A stretch of 64,000 bases of DNA, from contig CAJFKR010000004.1 in the NCBI GenBank assembly GCA_904386005.1, positions 1 to 64,000 on the forward strand, read 5' to 3'. The notes beneath the pieces were generated by a model that made no database searches, had not been told where the DNA came from, and saw only the letters and a program-made list of their open reading frames with translations. How positions within the stretch are numbered: the stretch's first letter is position 1; each line of letters opens with the position of its first letter. The translations under genes were made by a program, and so were the position numbers. This DNA comes from Candidatus Flemingiibacterium merdigallinarum (lineage in GTDB: Bacteria; Bacillota; Clostridia; Oscillospirales; CAG-272). This document shows, one piece after another, positions 62,785 to 64,000 of this stretch.

Positions 62785-64000
62785 TCAGCCGTTCAGAATC
62801 TTCATGAACTCGTCGCCGGTGATAGTCTCGCGTTCGAGCAGATACGCCGCGAGCTCATCGAGCTTCTGACGGTTGTCGGACAGAATCGATATCGCCTTTT
62901 CGTGTGCCGCGCGGATGGTCTCGACGACCTTTTCGTCGATCTTCGCCGCCGTCTCGTCTGAGCAGGCGAGCGATGTGTCCTGTGTCAGGTACTTGCCGCT
63001 GACCGTCTCGAGCGCGACCATGCCGAACTCGTCGCTCATGCCGTAGCGCGTGATCATCGCACGGGCGAGCTTGGTCGCCTGCTCGATGTCGTTCGACGCT
63101 CCGGTCGTGGCGCGACCGAACACGATCTCCTCGGCGGCGCGTCCGCCGGTGAGGGTAGCGAGCTTGTTCTTTATCTCCTCGCTGTTCATCAGACTGCGCT
63201 GTCCGTCGTCTACCTGCATAGTGTAGCCGAGCGCGCCGGATGTGCGCGGTACGATCGTAATCTTCGTGACCGGAGCCGAATCCGACTGGCGCGCGGCGAC
63301 GAGTGCGTGGCCGATTTCGTGGTATGCGACTATGCGCTTCTCGCTGTCCGAGATAACCGCGTTCTTGCGCTGATAGCCGGCGATGACCGTCTCGACACTC
63401 TCCTCGAGGTCGGAGTCTATGACCTCGCTTCGTCCGAGCCGAACCGCGCGCAGCGCAGCTTCGTTGATGATATTCGCGAGCTCCGCGCCGGACGCTCCGG
63501 CGGTCATGCGGGCAATTTTCGCGAAATCTGCGTTAGGCGCGATTTTGACGCCTTTGGCGTGGACGCGGAGTATGGCTTCACGTCCGGCGAGGTCGGGCAG
63601 CTCAACCGGAACACGTCGGTCGAAACGTCCGGGGCGCAGCAGCGCCGGGTCGAGCGTTTCGGGACGGTTGGTTGCGGCGAGTATCACGACGCCGCTCGCC
63701 GGGTCGAAGCCGTCCATCTCGGCCAGCAGCTGGTTTAAGGTCTGTTCGCGCTCGTCGTTGCCTCCGATGCCCGACGTGTCGCGCTTTTTGCCGATCGCGT
63801 CGATTTCGTCTATAAATACGATACAGGGAGCTTTCTCGTTCGCCTGCTTAAAAAGGTCGCGGACCTTTGCCGCGCCCATGCCGACGAACATCTCTACAAA
63901 TTCCGATCCGGAGATCGAGAAGAACGGAACCTTCGCCTCACCGGCGACCGCCTTTGCGAGCAGGGTCTTACCTGTGCCGGGAGGTCCGACGAGCAGCACG
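62785..64000 (-). CDS. ftsH: ATP-dependent zinc metalloprotease FtsH, 3' part
   Basis: The C-terminal 405 residues or so of FtsH; the start lies beyond the window. AAA motifs are visible: Walker [13 protein letters not shown] at the window edge, the pore loop [19 protein letters not shown], Walker [12 protein letters not shown], and the second region of homology [20 protein letters not shown]. The zinc site is HEIGH (usually HEAGH), with the Asp/Glu ligand downstream. FtsH degrades misfolded membrane and regulatory proteins. The missing N-terminus should hold two membrane helices. Confidence 0.96.
   Translation of the reverse strand, partial: VLLVGPPGTGKTLLAKAVAGEAKVPFFSISGSEFVEMFVGMGAAKVRDLFKQANEKAPCIVFIDEIDAIGKKRDTSGIGGNDEREQTLNQLLAEMDGFDPASGVVILAATNRPETLDPALLRPGRFDRRVPVELPDLAGREAILRVHAKGVKIAPNADFAKIARMTAGASGAELANIINEAALRAVRLGRSEVIDSDLEESVETVIAGYQRKNAVISDSEKRIVAYHEIGHALVAARQSDSAPVTKITIVPRTSGALGYTMQVDDGQRSLMNSEEIKNKLATLTGGRAAEEIVFGRATTGASNDIEQATKLARAMITRYGMSDEFGMVALETVSGKYLTQDTSLACSDETAAKIDEKVVETIRAAHEKAISILSDNRQKLDELAAYLLERETITGDEFMKILNG

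Overview
The window looks like a chromosomal segment of an uncultured anaerobic member of the Clostridia (Bacillota), probably a plant- or gut-polysaccharide degrader. The evidence is an IreB-family regulator, T-box leaders on tRNA synthetase genes, a GatCAB pathway, a YgiQ radical SAM protein, the carboxyspermidine route to spermidine, and many glycoside hydrolases next to lipoprotein solute-binding proteins. No phage, plasmid, CRISPR, IS element, rRNA or tRNA gene was seen. Coding DNA is GC-rich, intergenic DNA is AT-rich, and good TTGACA-N17-TATAAT promoters are frequent.

Layout. 1-9 kb: two solute-binding lipoproteins with a Gfo/Idh/MocA oxidoreductase, an N-acetylglucosamine-6-phosphate deacetylase, an FAD oxidoreductase and a DUF4091 glycosidase-like lipoprotein. 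9-10.2 kb: two small membrane proteins, the second frameshifted. 10.2-16.2 kb: a T-box leader, then an aspS-gatC fusion, gatA, gatB and a small Imm-5-like protein. 16.3-21 kb (minus strand): a flavin oxidase-like protein, a GH31 and a sulfatase. 21-24.4 kb: an unknown membrane-anchored protein and a GH42-like hydrolase. 24.5-24.9 kb: an unidentified structured ncRNA with its own promoter and terminator. 25-31.3 kb: a polyamine operon (speA, speE, speB, a frameshifted carboxynorspermidine dehydrogenase, nspC). 31.5-38.9 kb: an iron alcohol dehydrogenase, a small membrane protein, ygiQ, ireB, ribF and an unusual penicillin-binding-type protein. 38.9-44.3 kb: a Phe T-box, pheS, a uridine-kinase-like gene, pheT and rpsU. 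44.4-58.1 kb: a third solute-binding protein, an AraC regulator, GH5-, GH36- and GH16-type enzymes, sugar oxidoreductases, an isomerase and a UroD-like protein, then a fourth solute-binding protein on the minus strand. 58.2-64 kb (minus strand): an Arc/SPFH pair, a membrane spermidine-synthase-like protein, a sugar isomerase, a small membrane protein and the 3' part of ftsH.

How the genes fit together. The catabolic genes suggest lipoprotein capture of oligosaccharides, hydrolysis by GH16/31/36/5/42-type enzymes and a sulfatase, then intracellular processing by Gfo/Idh/MocA dehydrogenases and TIM-barrel isomerases. No ABC permease or ATPase is present. The aspS-gatC/gatA/gatB operon would make Asn-tRNA indirectly, and its T-box appears to read an Asn codon.

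The least explained items are a modular intergenic element with covarying hairpins, found near five gene starts, and the ~365-nt ncRNA at 24.5 kb. All family calls were made by reading motifs; no database search was run.
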